Under the pieces are notes generated by a model, which saw only the letters and a list, made by a program, of their open reading frames with translations, did not search any database and was not told the origin of the DNA. The translations under genes were made by a program, and so were the position numbers. Shown here piece by piece: positions 21,006 through 32,175 of a DNA stretch of 64,000 nucleotides. Each line of letters begins with the position of its first letter. The stretch's first letter is position 1. This stretch comes from Psococerastis gibbosa. Taxonomy: Eukaryota > Arthropoda > Insecta > Psocodea > Psocidae. The stretch spans positions 6,758,001-6,822,000 of the forward strand of contig OZ020489.1 of NCBI GenBank assembly GCA_963971405.1, read 5' to 3'.

Positions 21006-22713
21006 AAGGAAATCTAACCGGTTCTTTTAGTAACAGGTTATTTGCTTACAACTTACAAGCAATCTAATGAATTATCCAACTAACCTCTTCAGTCTCTTTT
21101 AGCTGTAGATGTATATAATATAATATAACGGTTATTCAGTGCCATGTTACAATGTGTTTTTTTTAGTCTATATCGCAAGGCAGGGCATGTACATTTACTT
21201 AATTATCCATATAATAACTCATAATTCAATCTTGAATTCGTCTACATTACAGTATGGATAAAATGAAATAAATAAATAATGTATTCAAACTTGAACTTGT
21301 CGGAATTTAATACTTTTAATAGGAATTGATTGAATAATTAATTTTGGTAGTTGAAATTAATTATTTTTATTTTAATTATGTTGAAATATATATTATATTA
21401 TTCGAGTATTTATAGTGTTCGCCGCAATAACGAACAGTGTCCAAATTCCTTTTTCTTCTTGACTTCCAGCTGCTACAGCAGCTCCCACTAGCTTTAAGTT
21501 ACCAGATGCGACTCTGTAGGTCTTTAGGGAGGCTTGCACCCCCGCAAGTACGGGCTACCACAGACAGTGTAGAGGAGAATTTTTTTTTATTCCATTAGAA
21601 ATGAATGACAGCTTACAGGATCGATATCCCATGGGAAATTTTATACAGGAAAAGTGTGTCAGCACGTGGTTTATGCCCATATGAAGCTTTATATAAATTA
21701 TTTATTTGCCAACTCTCTCCCGTATTCGAAAATACCGTAAATGCAGTGGACTGTTCTAGATTACCATGAATCTCATAAATTTCAAAATAACGAAATCCTC
21801 AAATATTTAAATACATTAGCATCTGTAGGATGCTACTATATTACTATGGTGCTATGTGATACTGTGATAGTTATGTTGTTTGACTCCTCATTGAGTTCTT
21901 CCACCTTCGGGGCCTGTTTCCCAACCCCAGGACAAAAGAATGCCCTGCACAGAAAAGTCTGCGTGTTTTTTTGCTTATCCCGGCTCAAAATTGGCCCATT
22001 ATCTGTTCATTCGCCAGCATGCGCTTCCATTTTCACCACGAGGAGGTACATATTAGGGACTTTCGAGTCTTTGCCTTTAGAGTCCATGAAGGCTTTGCCC
22101 AGAAGCTCAGCTACTTTGAAGAACAGCATATGCCCTCAAACAGCCGAAACTGGTTCTTTGTTCGCACAATCGTACAATCTTCTATTTATAACATAGCCTG
22201 TAAGATTTTCCTTGTAAATTTTTACGCCTCACTTCGATTCAACTCTTTGAAAGAAGGTATGTCTTTGAAAGAGATGAATCGAAGTTTACACACAAATAGA
22301 ATTCCTTGTTCACGTAAATTCCAGAAAATCGTATTTTCCAAAAGCTTATTTTCTTTTTAATACAAACACTGACGAATGTGCTCAGCTCTCGCTTTTGCAC
22401 GGAAAACATAATACAGGTACTGTACCAAATTTGGATTGAATTTTGTTAACATGCACTATCGATGATAAAACATTATCATATTCCTGTAGACCTGCACACG
22501 TAGCCAGGGGGACCGTGCAGTCATAGACATACCGGTAATAAGTTTGTTAAATGGCCATCTCAGGCGTCCAAGTTCCAGAGGCGTTTAAAGCTCCCAGGGG
22601 CGCCAAATCTTCAAGCGCGCCAACGGGTACCTACCCCGGGAGATGAATGTACATAATAATTACTTTTGGTACTTAAAAAGAAAAGTTCGCGATTTTGCCG
22701 CAATAGTAGGCAG
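21006..22713. other. No gene recognised
   Basis: Two overlapping plus-strand frames (21,741-22,196 and 21,971-22,360) lack recognisable similarity. A piece near 21,885-21,945 (antisense: EELNEES) is shared with 28,895-28,955, so this is part of a dispersed repeat. A GC-richer stretch with a GAAGAAAAAGG-type end (minus) lies at 21,440-21,570 and may be another LINE 3' end. Confidence 0.4.
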
Positions 22714-23045
22714 ACCACTGGTTCTCCAACGCCTGCTTGCAGCATTTCTGCTTTAAGCAACAATGTCAGCCTGGCGGGGGAGTGATTGCAGACTCCTTCA
22801 CCTCGGGGAGAAGTGGGGTTGACTGACAGGGAGGACCTCCTGATTATAGCGGGCTCCGAACCACTTGGGGAACACAGAGGTGACCAGGACTCGACGCGCC
22901 CTTAGATTGACTGGTAGTCTCAACATGTTATCATGTTACACACTTCCACCATGTTCCCCTGCCACCACTCTGCACACTACCAAGTTTGCTGCAGTTTTGA
23001 GCAGGTTCTTTTCTGGTGGATTCAACTTGGTGTGGCCATTGGATC
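22714..23045 (-). repeat. SINE C copy, AAC-tail subfamily
   Basis: Contains AACGCCTGCTTGCAGCATTT, TGTCAGCCTGGCGGGGGAGT, GGACCTCCTGATTATAGCGG and GGATTCAACTTGGTGTGGCC. The orientation follows from the tail rule described for 395-680. Confidence 0.7.
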
Positions 23046-23126
23046 TTGTTGTCCTTATACAACTTAAAAAAAAAACATTATGACCTATTGTGAATTTCCG
23101 ATTTCTGCCCTCAATTTCTCGTGCAA

Positions 23127-23365
23127 GACCGGCGCCGAAATGAGGACATAAGGTTGGAGATGAAAACTGCTGATGTCTAACTGAAACTGAGGGAAAGAAG
23201 ACTCAGTTGGTGGGGCCACGTCCAGAGGAGGGAGGAAACATCCCTCCTAAAGCGTATACAGGACATGACACCCCCTGGACCCCGCCACCGGGGAAGACCG
23301 AAAAATCGAAGAAGACATAAGGACTCTCGCTCTGAACAAGGAAGACGCTCTAAACCAATAATGCC
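23127..23365 (+). pseudogene. LINE ORF2 C-terminal remnant, broken
   Basis: The plus-strand translation has NEDIRLEMKTADV, a TAA stop at about 23,175, then RRLSWWGHVQRREE and GPRHRGRPKNR, a familiar end of non-LTR retrotransposon polyproteins. After about 23,304 the frame shifts, and the continuation (EDIRTLALNKEDALN) is in another frame. Stop plus frameshift show it is dead. It differs in sequence from LINE remnants L1 and L2. Confidence 0.75.
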
Positions 23366-25171
23366 CATTGTAGGGGTGAAATATCTAACCCCAGTTGAAT
23401 ATTTAACCCTGGTAGTACAAGAATTTCAATTGTTTTTTAAGAAAACAAAATTTTGAACACCCTGAGTACAACCTCCATTGTAAAGCCTTATTAAAAATTT
23501 CCTTGCGTGCTTTTATTTCTTCCTACCCGTTAATTTTTCAGCATACGCGCGTTCAGTCAAATGTCTCAGTTTAATGACTTGAGTCATTTCCCCTGGTAAA
23601 GTATAAGCAACCAAGTGGTTGCACGCGCGAATATATTTACATAAGTCATTACGTGTATAATTTTAAGTATTTTTATACAGCTGCGGGTCTTTACTTTTCT
23701 ACTTAATACTGTTGGCTATCATGTTTACTATACTATACACTAAATTGGCTGCCATGTTCGGGAATGGTGAATTAGCATGTTGACATCGAATTAAAATTAA
23801 AATAAAATAAAAATTAGCCAGGGATAACCGTAGGTACCTTGAATTTTTAACGCACAACAAGTATGACCTGGGACGCCGAGTTTTAAAAATTCTGGGGGCC
23901 AGAATTCAGTACTCTGGAGAGGATTAAGAAAATGCATTGGTAAATTGTTATGGTTACTTAAAATAACTATAATGCAGAAAACGTTGACCGACGTACACTC
24001 GCTCTTTCTATAAAATTATTGACTAAAGCCTTTATATAAAACATCATTCGAAAGTTGACTATACGACCAAAATTGGCGCGAAAAAGTTTTTAAAAGTTGG
24101 TGCGGGGCAAATGCCAAATTATGTGAATTATTTTTATCTCAGTGTATGAAATATTAAGGCAGACAAATAGATAAACTGCACTAAGGGCTCTTTTCTTCTG
24201 AGGGGGCACCGCCCCCCCCCCCCCAAAAAAAACTAGTCTGCAGGGGCAAGATGGACCGTGCCCCCTTCAAGTCGGCGTCCCTGAGTATGAACTCTCTGGT
24301 TTCCCCCTCCCCCTGGAGTCAGCAGTAATAAGGACATATGGATCATATTTCATTGGTAAAGGTTAATGGCAACGCTGTACGTAATGGCTCCTGCCTCTAG
24401 TGATTACTAACACAACAGGCAATGCAAGTCCAACCAACCCATTGTTAATGATCATATTTCAGTCCATATCCGATATCAAATTAAAATACAATAAATTTTA
24501 TTTTATTATTTTTATTTTGTTTCTCACGCCGGCTTTGAGCTTTTCTGCTTTAAGCAACCCTGTCAGCCTGGCGGGGGGAGTGATTTTGTTTATTAACTTG
24601 AGGCACCCTAAGGGCAGACTCCTTCACTTCGGAGAGAAGGGGAGTTGACCGACAGGGTAGACCTCCTGATTATAGTAGATTCCGAACCATTTGGGGATCA
24701 TAGTAGTCACACGATTAATTCGGAGGTGACCAGGTGACTGACTGGTAGTCTCAACGCGTTCTCCCACTTCCTCTTCCACCCGTAAGAGCCTATAGTAGGT
24801 TATACCCAAACTGAACTGTACTGAACAGAAATGTGAAAGTATTATACAGAGTAAGAAAAACATCAGTAAATCGTCAAATTTGGGGAGGAAAAAGGTTGTC
24901 GACAATGAAAAGGGGGGGGGCGGGGTATAAGAAAATCCAGAGTACGTCGTATAATAAGGCTTCAGTAACATTGAAGCCGAACGTTAACTGTTGGAAAAAT
25001 TTTCAATCCCCTCCAGTCACCACTTCTGAAAAGATTTTTCTAAATGAATTTTTTTTAAAACTTACTTCTAACTGAAACATCACACCAAACTCTGAACAAC
25101 GAAAAAAATCTAATTAGTGAAGTTTGAGGAGAGAAAGTATTAGAGTTGAAGTCAAATGCGTTGAATGATAG
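23366..25171. other. No gene; contains SINE C copy
   Basis: Mostly AT-rich unique sequence. A SINE C copy (minus) lies at about 24,530-24,770 (TGTCAGCCTGGCGGGGGGAG, GGACCTCCTGATTATAGTAG). It is preceded at 24,405-24,445 by the CAACAGGCAATGCAAGTCC repeat end also seen at 14,285. G/C runs lie near 24,211-24,223 and 24,912-24,920. Confidence 0.5.
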
Positions 25172-26171
25172 TTAATTAATTAGTTTTAGGCTTTTGTCCT
25201 TGGGGACATTTTATAGCGCGTTGACGGCCATTATTTAAGCCCCCTGATGGTAATTAATTTTATTTAACCAATGATATTTAATGGCAAAACTAAACCGAAA
25301 TTAGAGGATATGGAGAAAACTGGAATGGGCTTGGCGGGATTGGAACCCACGATCTACGCCTAACCGGGGCGTCGTCTTAACCGCTGGACCACGAGCCCTA
25401 ATTTCGGTTAATACGAGGAGGTTACCTCTTCAACCAAAGTTGATTTTTGTCAGTGTTATATATACCATATAATACTACAATGTATTGACAAAACTGAACT
25501 TAGTGCGATCACATCGGAGATACAATTATAAACCTAATAGCCGAATGCTATCTTGAAGATGTATTATGGACGTATTAGGGTAGATTTGAGTATTTAACAG
25601 ATGTATGAATGAAGTTATTCATGTCTTTAAGATATCTTACAGATAGCTCGAGTCAACCCGCTTAGACACCTTGATATCGTGACATGTATCAAACGTCTTG
25701 AAAGCGTTTAGGTGCAGACATTATTTCCATTGACGTCTAAAAAATGTCTATATGATAATTAATTAATTAATTTTAGGCTTTTGTCCTTGGGGAAATTTTA
25801 TAGCGCGTTGACGGCCATTATCTAAGCCCCCTGATGGTAATTAATTTTATTTAACCAACGATATTTAATGGCAAATAGAGTGTCAAGACACAACTAAAGT
25901 TAGTGCGATCACATCGGAGATACAATTATAAACCTAATAGCCGAATGCCATCTTGAAGATGTATTATGGACGTATTAGGGTAGATTTGAATATTTAACAG
26001 ATGTATGAATGAAGTAAATAATTGTTATTCATGTCTTTAAGATATCTTACAGATAGCTCGAGTCAACCCGCTTGGAGACCTTGACATCATGATATCTATC
26101 AAACGTCTTAAAGACGTTTAGGTGTAGACACTTTTTCTATTGACGTCTACAAAATGTCTATATGATAATTA
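25172..26171. repeat. Two-unit tandem duplication
   Basis: Unit 1 (25,172-25,756) and unit 2 (25,757-26,171) share TTTTAGGCTTTTGTCCTTGG, TAGCGCGTTGACGGCCATTA, TGCGATCACATCGGAGATAC and TGTCTATATGATAATTA at corresponding places. Unit 1 is longer because of a SINE at 25,295-25,489; unit 2 lacks it and also has a small insert near 26,015. Non-coding. Confidence 0.85.
25295..25489 (-). repeat. SINE E1, tRNA-like, in one tandem unit only
   Basis: On the minus strand 25,394-25,322 reads as a tRNA-like sequence with box A TGGTCCAGCGG and box B GGTTCCAATCC (one change from consensus), with acceptor-like GGGCTCG and CAAGCCC. Flanking AAAACTAAA and AAAACTGAA are a 9-bp target duplication with one mismatch. 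The sister tandem unit shows the empty site. Loop position 33 is C instead of the invariant U, so I do not call it a tRNA gene. Confidence 0.75.
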
Positions 26172-27504
26172 TTTCAGATGTGGGAGAATGTGGCATGTCC
26201 CCAAAAGAGTCGACACTCATTTCCTGAAAGGGGATGAGATGATTGTGGTTCCAGGAAACAGGAGAAGAGACCAAAGGAGACGCTACCGAGGAAGATCCAG
26301 ATAGATTTGGACCATCCCGTGGCTGGAGACTTTTATCAATATGGCTGCTAGTGTAGCCTGCACAAGATAAGTACGCAATTTGGCGTGGAAAATAGTCTGC
26401 ACAAGCTAAGTACAGAGTTTTTGACCGGGTATCCGTACTGCTATGCTGCAATGTGTAAGACTTCGATTTTTTTGCGTTGATACTTGTCTCTGATAGTTGG
26501 CTTATGGTTAACGGGTGCCTCGTAAGGCATATTATGGCTCCCGCCGCTCCAGTTAATATATTTCTATGATTTGGACCAACTCACACTCACAAACCTAGAT
26601 AGGGGGCTGTGGAAGTGACAATTTCGAACGGTGTTGGAACTCTGCCGAACCCCATCAGAAATGAAAAAAAGTTTAAAGAAACTTAATGGTGAATGTCACG
26701 CCTATTTTATCGGTATGTATGGTGAGTGAATGGTGTGTGAATGATCTGTTAGTGATACATTTTAATCTTTAATTTTTCAGTTAAATTTTTATTATCATAT
26801 TGTATAACATTGTATTGTTTATTATGATAATTTGTAAGAGTGAGCCAATATTTGCCATTGGCATAATAAGGAGGATTGGGGGGGGGGGGGGTATAGCCAC
26901 CCCCAGGTACTTATTTATCCCCCCCCCCCCGACCAGCAGATGAATCTGCACTGCAATCATGGATATTAATATTTAAAATTTGTTGGGTTCTAAACCTCCA
27001 CCCCCCCTCCTCCGTATTTTGGATACTAGGGGCAAGTATGACATGGGGTCCAACGATCCCCCCCCCCCAGGTATTTCGGCAATTTACGCCAATAAAATTA
27101 GCTTATGTGGAAAATTACTATATTTATCTTTCTTTTCCTTCTTTCTCTTGTCCACTTCGCTAATTGGTGCGTTGTGGTCAGCAACATGCCCTATACCCAA
27201 TGCCTTCTTGAAATATTCAGAAACCATAGACTCCTTTCTGAAAGGAATAATTGAAATGATGATGTTTGTAAAGCATTGCTGCAGCTGCTGTTGTTCATCC
27301 GACAGAATTAAAAGCCCACTTGAACCCTAAACGGCTGGCATTTGACCTTTGACCAGTTAGAATACAATAACAGTACTATACGCATTACTAGCGTTAGCAT
27401 TTATAAACTAAAATACCGGTAATAATAATTTTTTTTCTTCTACTTTGGCCGGTAGGAATATATTTACAAATATATGTATACATACATATACCTATATATA
27501 CATA
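26172..27504. other. No gene recognised; G/C homopolymers
   Basis: Contains paired G and C runs at about 26,878-26,930 and 27,058-27,068. The frame at 26,980-27,330 reads across a C run and has no recognisable family. The minus frame at 26,158-26,451 likewise. Confidence 0.4.
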
Positions 27505-27680
27505 TATATATTTTTTTTAAGATTAATCGAATACAAACAATTTAATGAATGTAATGGATGTATCCGATTGACCTCTTCAGTCGCCTCTGTAGGTTAGTAC
27601 CCGTGTTGACTTACGACACGTCTCCGATCGCATGTAAAGACTCGCACGTGACCACCTGGCCATCGAAGTCGATATAGTCA
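27505..27680 (-). repeat. SINE B copy
   Basis: The complement has GTGCGAGTCTTTACATGCGA, CCTACAGAGGCGACTGAAGA, GTCAATCGGATACATCCATT and TTAATGAATG-type tail. Probably the best-preserved SINE B in the window. Confidence 0.8.
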
Positions 27681-28566
27681 ATTATACCCTTGTAATACAA
27701 AAACCTGTGTAATAATAACAATAATAATAATAAAAATGTCCTGAAGGACTTTTTTTAATAACCTAGGCCTACCCTTAAAGTGGCCCATTCGTTCCTTGTC
27801 CAATGCCAACGACCCCATGGATTTCTGATATTATTTAAATTGTTTCCGTGTGCATTTTTGGCCATTGGCAAACTGGTATACGTCCCCGATGTCAACATAC
27901 ACCGGTTAAATGCAATAATGCGCATACCCATATGCCCATAAAATCTAATGGTGCCAGCTAGGTACCATGTAACAGGCCAAAATTTAAATCGCTAAACGTT
28001 CTGCACAATTCGGATTACTGGGAACATGGCCTATTTTTACACGCAGTGTTTGGTTGGGATAGGAAACGAAGCCGTCGTGAGAATGAGAAGAAGAAGAAGA
28101 TTTTTTTTAAGAACATTTTATGGACCCAGGGCTACTCAGTGGTCCATAGCTAGGTTCTTTGTCCAATGCCAATGACCCCATGGATTTCGGACATAATTTG
28201 TATTGTTCCGGTATCAATTTTTGGCCACTGGCAAACTGATATAAGTCCTCGATGTCAATCTACACCGGCTGCATAATGGACAAGCTGACACAAGCTTATC
28301 ATTGACATTTGACGCAATAAGACTGTCGAAAGCATGACTTAACCAAGTACAGATATGAGTCAGCGCAGCACCTTTATGTGGCTAGTATTTATAGCAGATT
28401 ACTGTTGGGCCTCGAAAAAGATTAGAGCTTGAAATGCACATACGGTAGTATATTGTAACCAACTGCAGTATGTTTACCAATGCAATATCTCTTATCTGGG
28501 AATGCACAGTACATTATTACACTAATGCTACGTATTATTGTTGATCTCATTGTCATTTAACAACAA
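27681..28566. other. No gene; fragments of repeat R5
   Basis: About 27,785-27,900 and 28,140-28,340 share CCAATGCCAACGACCCCATG and GGCAAACTGGTATACGTCC-type motifs with 48,410-48,600 and 53,440-53,680. A (GAA)n tail near 28,086-28,100 marks another LINE 3' end. Confidence 0.5.
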
Positions 28567-28718
28567 ATCATGCAGAGTACTGGTACTTTCACCTGAAAGT
28601 TGTTGGTTCGAGTCGCACACTTGCTACATTTTCTAGCCATGCTTCGGAAGGCATGTAAAGCAGGCGGTCCCGAGTCTTCCTAGATGAGTGTAAGAGAGGG
28701 CTTTATAGCCCTCACACA
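28567..28718 (+). repeat. SINE A copy, tail missing
   Basis: Box B region GGTTCGAGTCGCACAC, then CCATGCTTCGGAAGGCATGT and GTGTAAGAGAGGGC. It breaks off at CCCTCACACAC. Confidence 0.8.
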
Positions 28719-29089
28719 CAGTATAATATAACAAAAACGTCAATATTTATTTATTTATTTATCAGAGTACACCCACTACGAGTTTTTTGCGCAAAGTCGA
28801 TTTTCACAGAAAATAGCGATCGGAGAGCCGTGAAAATATCAAATTAATGAGCAGAAATTCTCCTTTACATTTCGATACATGATGCCAATTGCCCCACAGG
28901 CCATTAATTGACTCTTCATTTAGTTCCTCCGCCTTCGGGCCCACCCCCAGGACAAATGAGAGCGATAGTTGCTTTTTTACTGGCGGCAACTTTGTACTTG
29001 GTTAAGTCATGCTTTCGCCTGTTTCATTGTATCAATGGTACTCTTGTATCACTTGTCTCAGCTTGTTCATGAAACGTTTCCCTGAAAAA
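28719..29089. other. No gene; repeat fragments
   Basis: A short minus frame (28,804-28,989) shares its EELNEES segment with 21,885-21,945 and is part of an unnamed dispersed repeat. A fragment of R5 (GTCATGCTTTCGCCTG) lies near 29,005-29,080. Confidence 0.4.
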
Positions 29090-29574
29090 TTATTTTTTAG
29101 CCATTTTTCATTAAAATTTAGTTATTTTCATTTTTTTACCCCCAGAAGCAAACTATAAAGGGGCAAGCGACCCCCCGCATTTTATCAATATTAATAACAA
29201 CTACAATATATGTGAATTTATAAGAAATCGTTGGAGCCGTTTTTGAGAAATAATGTTTTTAGACGTTTTTTTGGAGTTTTTTTTAGAATAAAAACCCCCC
29301 AAATTCAGTTAGCCCAAAATAAAAATAAAATGGTCCCGAGGTATGATTTTTGTGAACCTACATGCCAAATTTCATTCAAATCCAAAGAGTAGTTTGCACG
29401 GAAATCGATGAACAGACAGAGCGACAAAGCGACAGAGCGACAGACAGACAGACATTTCGTGAAAACCACTTTTTTGGGTTCCTGGGACCTCAAAACGTGT
29501 AAATCCGTTGAAATCTCGGAATCGAAAATTTCGACCTTCACAAAGCTTTCCTTATACTACGTATAAATTGGAAA
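29090..29574 (-). repeat. R1 repeat, truncated copy
   Basis: Right end ATAAATTGGAAAGC (29,561-29,574) is intact. The copy runs through the CAGACAGACAGAC minisatellite and the CCCCCAAATTCAGTTAGCCC region, then stops near 29,090 without the far terminus. Its C run is only 6 long, unlike other copies. Confidence 0.8.
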
Positions 29575-30749
29575 GCAATAATACATGTATAGTGTCCAAA
29601 ATCCATGGGGTCGTTGGCATTGGATATGAGGCCTATAGGCCACTATAAGTAGGCCTAGGTAGGCCTTGAAAATTTCAATTACATTCACCCCGTCACATTG
29701 TCATCCTCGGGCTACTTTGACTTTTTCTAGGCAAGCCTGCAGCACCAAGCAAGATATTAATTTGGCTTGGTTTTTATTTATGAGAAAGTGTTATTGTGTT
29801 ACAATCATAGTTGTTGTTTTAAATACAATAAACTTGGGATATTGTATTGTAACGCAATAACATTTTCTCGTAAAAAACGAAGCCAAATTGATATAAGCAA
29901 AAGGTTCCCTCCAATCGCTTCTGCGCATGTCCTCGATTACTAATTGCGCCAAATTTAAGAAAAGTGCGGTGTTTCCAACATTCTCCCCCTTTTGGGTTTC
30001 AAGAAAACCCTAAATTTCAAATCCAACTTAGTTGGGTGTCGCACCACTCTACCTTTAGTAGTTTTCTTAACTTCATCTCTCCCAGAGGGAGACCCACACC
30101 AGGCTTGCCACCATATCCTCCGATTATGCCGCTGCTTGGTCAGGGACTGCTTATTCCCTATATTCGCAGCTAGCCGCCATATCTGCAACCTGCTATTGGC
30201 CTCAGTCCTAGCCAAATACTGTATGTTACAAATTTCAAATGGGAAATAAATTGAGAAAATTATAAATATCACAAGTTACTTATCCTACAGAAAATCAATT
30301 TTTCAAAAGATGTCATCAGCGACCTATAATTAAAGGACGCCCCAATTTCTTTCTCATCCAGCCCTTCCAAATTAATATTACAAAATACCTGCTTGGCCCA
30401 TCAAAGCATATCTCTGGTGGCTGTATGTGGTACTACTCCAATATTGTGCTCGTAATATCTAGTAGGCTACCATAATTATTCACTGGCACGGGCATTGTAT
30501 ATCGTTCCTGCTTATTAATGCCATAGACATTCAATGCTTAGATCCTTTCCAATAGCATACATTACACGCTTTATATACAGTAGTTGTCGTACAGTACAGT
30601 CGTACAGTCGTTGTGTAGGAATGGGGGGGGGGGGGCATAACTTTCTGTTTTATATCTTCTTCTGTTAATGTCTCTCCTATCGAAGATCATCATGGTGATT
30701 TGGATCTTGGAGATTGCAACTCTGAAAAGGGAAGACGAGCTCCTGCCAA
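29575..30749. other. No gene recognised
   Basis: Overlapping frames on both strands at 29,955-30,272 have no recognised similarity. An inverted pair lies near 29,755-29,885 (TTGGCTTGGTTTTTATTTATGAGAAA and its complement, about 80 bp apart), a small foldback. G run near 30,625. Confidence 0.4.
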
Positions 30750-30975
30750 ACTACTACCTCAGGTTTTTCAACGAGGATGTTCTTCTGCCGGGAGCCATCT
30801 GTCCTTCTATCTTCCCTTGGATTATTACATGCAGAAGGCGATACTTTTCGTTTCTCATTACATGGCTGAAGTATGTTAGTTTCTGTTTCTTAACCGTCAG
30901 AAGCAACCCGGCTTCTGTATCCATTTGTCTCAGGACCTCAGCATTAGGGACACGATGTCTCCAGGATATGCGCAG
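30750..30975 (-). pseudogene. LINE ORF2 C-terminal remnant (family L1)
   Basis: The complement of 30,780-30,975 encodes the same NAEVLRQ..EAGLLLTVKK, YFSHVMRNEKYRLL and IIQGKIEGQ segments as 11,802-12,005, with GHV changed to SHV. Plus-strand frames over this region are shadows. No upstream domains are visible. Confidence 0.7.
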
Positions 30976-31280
30976 TCCTTTATAATTTATAAAGATGGAT
31001 AGATAGATATTTCATGTATTTTCACATCGTTTTGCAAGAGCATTATGCCGAAAACTGTGCCCCCTCAAGCCGGAGAGGGTGGCACATCAGTAGCCTATAT
31101 AAGTAATATATTACATTTTTTTTAAAGCCCAAATAATTATCCTAATCCTAAAAATAGATACTCAATGCATAGAGCCCCCTTCATTACCTACCCTATATTG
31201 GATACATGTCGTTTTGTAGAATTGGCTAGCCTAATTTGCTACTTTTATACTTTAGACACCGAATATTAAAAACCCCTAAT
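30976..31280. other. No feature recognised
   Basis: AT-rich; short GATA-like repeat near 30,995-31,007. The last 15 bp (TAAAAACCCCTAAT) are the left target duplication of SINE E2. Confidence 0.5.
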
Positions 31281-31517
31281 TTAGAGGATATGGAAAAAGC
31301 TGGGCTTGGCGGGATTCGAACCCACGATTTACGCTTAACCGGGGCGTCGTCTTAACCGCCAGACGACAAGCCCCGGTTAAGCGTAGATCGTGGGTTCGAA
31401 TCCCGCCAAGCCTAGTTTTTTCCATATCCTCTAATTTCGGTTATAACGAGGAGGTGAACTCTTCAACCAAAGTTAATTTAATGTCAGTGTTATATATCAT
31501 ATAATACTGCAAAATGT
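31281..31517. repeat. SINE E2: two tRNA-like modules head to head
   Basis: A palindrome whose arms each contain tRNA-like sequence with a perfect box B GGTTCGAATCC: minus strand about 31,375-31,305 and plus strand about 31,368-31,412. GGAGGTGAACTCTTCAACC follows on the right, as in E1. It is flanked by TAAAAACCCCTAAT and TAAAAAACCCCTAAT, a target duplication of about 14 bp typical of LINE-driven retroposition. The inverted double head is unusual and is discussed in the findings. Confidence 0.75.
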
Positions 31518-31689
31518 AAAAAACCCCTAATAAATACAATACATATTATATAGTAGTATTTCAATCCTAGAAATAACAACCTAAAAAATTGACATTTAAT
31601 GCATTAGGCTCTCTTAGTAGCCTATTCAACGTACTAAATAATATGGGTCGTTAGGTAGGATTGGATTATTTACTCCAAATGCGTATCCT

Positions 31690-31921
31690 TATCCTAAAAT
31701 AATAAATAAATAAGGACTTTTTGTTGTTTCTATTACTAAGCCAACCTAGCGCAGTTAGGGCTATAAAGCCCTCGCTTACACTCAACTAGGAAGGCCCGGG
31801 ACCGACTGCTCTACATGCCCTCCGAAGCATGGCCAGAAAATGTAGCTAGTGTGGAACTCAAACCAACAACCTTTCGGGTGAAAGTCAGAGTCCGTACCAC
31901 TACGCTACATGTCCTGTAATA
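31690..31921 (-). repeat. SINE A, nearly full length
   Basis: Tail AATAAATAAATAAGGAC on the left; the head on the right includes the complement of a box B-like GGTTTGAGTTCC and of a TAGCGTAGTGGTACG box A. It is the second most complete SINE A after 9,006. Confidence 0.85.
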
Positions 31922-32104
31922 TTACTAAAAATCATAACTCAAATGCATAGAGGCCTCCGAATGGCCTGCCCTACATTTTGTGTATGGTGTGGTGTTGGAT
32001 AGTCTTATTACTCCTTTAAATATGATTACTGCACCATCATAAAATGCCGAAAGTATAAGAATTACTATCAGTAGTCTAGGTCCTAGGATGACAAGCAGTT
32101 ATTG

Positions 32105-32175
32105 GCACAGTCGGTAGAGCGTTTACGTCACCCGGCATTGTTGGGAGGTCGAGAGTTCGGAGCCTTTGCCCTCCT
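32105..32175 (+). repeat. tRNA-like sequence, degenerate
   Basis: Box A TGGCACAGTCGG fits the consensus, and AGTTCGGAGCC approximates box B, about 45 bp downstream. The acceptor and anticodon stems do not pair convincingly. Probably the head of another SINE or a tRNA pseudogene. Confidence 0.4.

Noticed and set aside
25322-25394. A tRNA gene on the minus strand
   Set aside because: Pol III boxes and an acceptor-like stem exist, but the U33 position is C, the copy is flanked by a target duplication, and a related copy is inverted. It is a SINE head.
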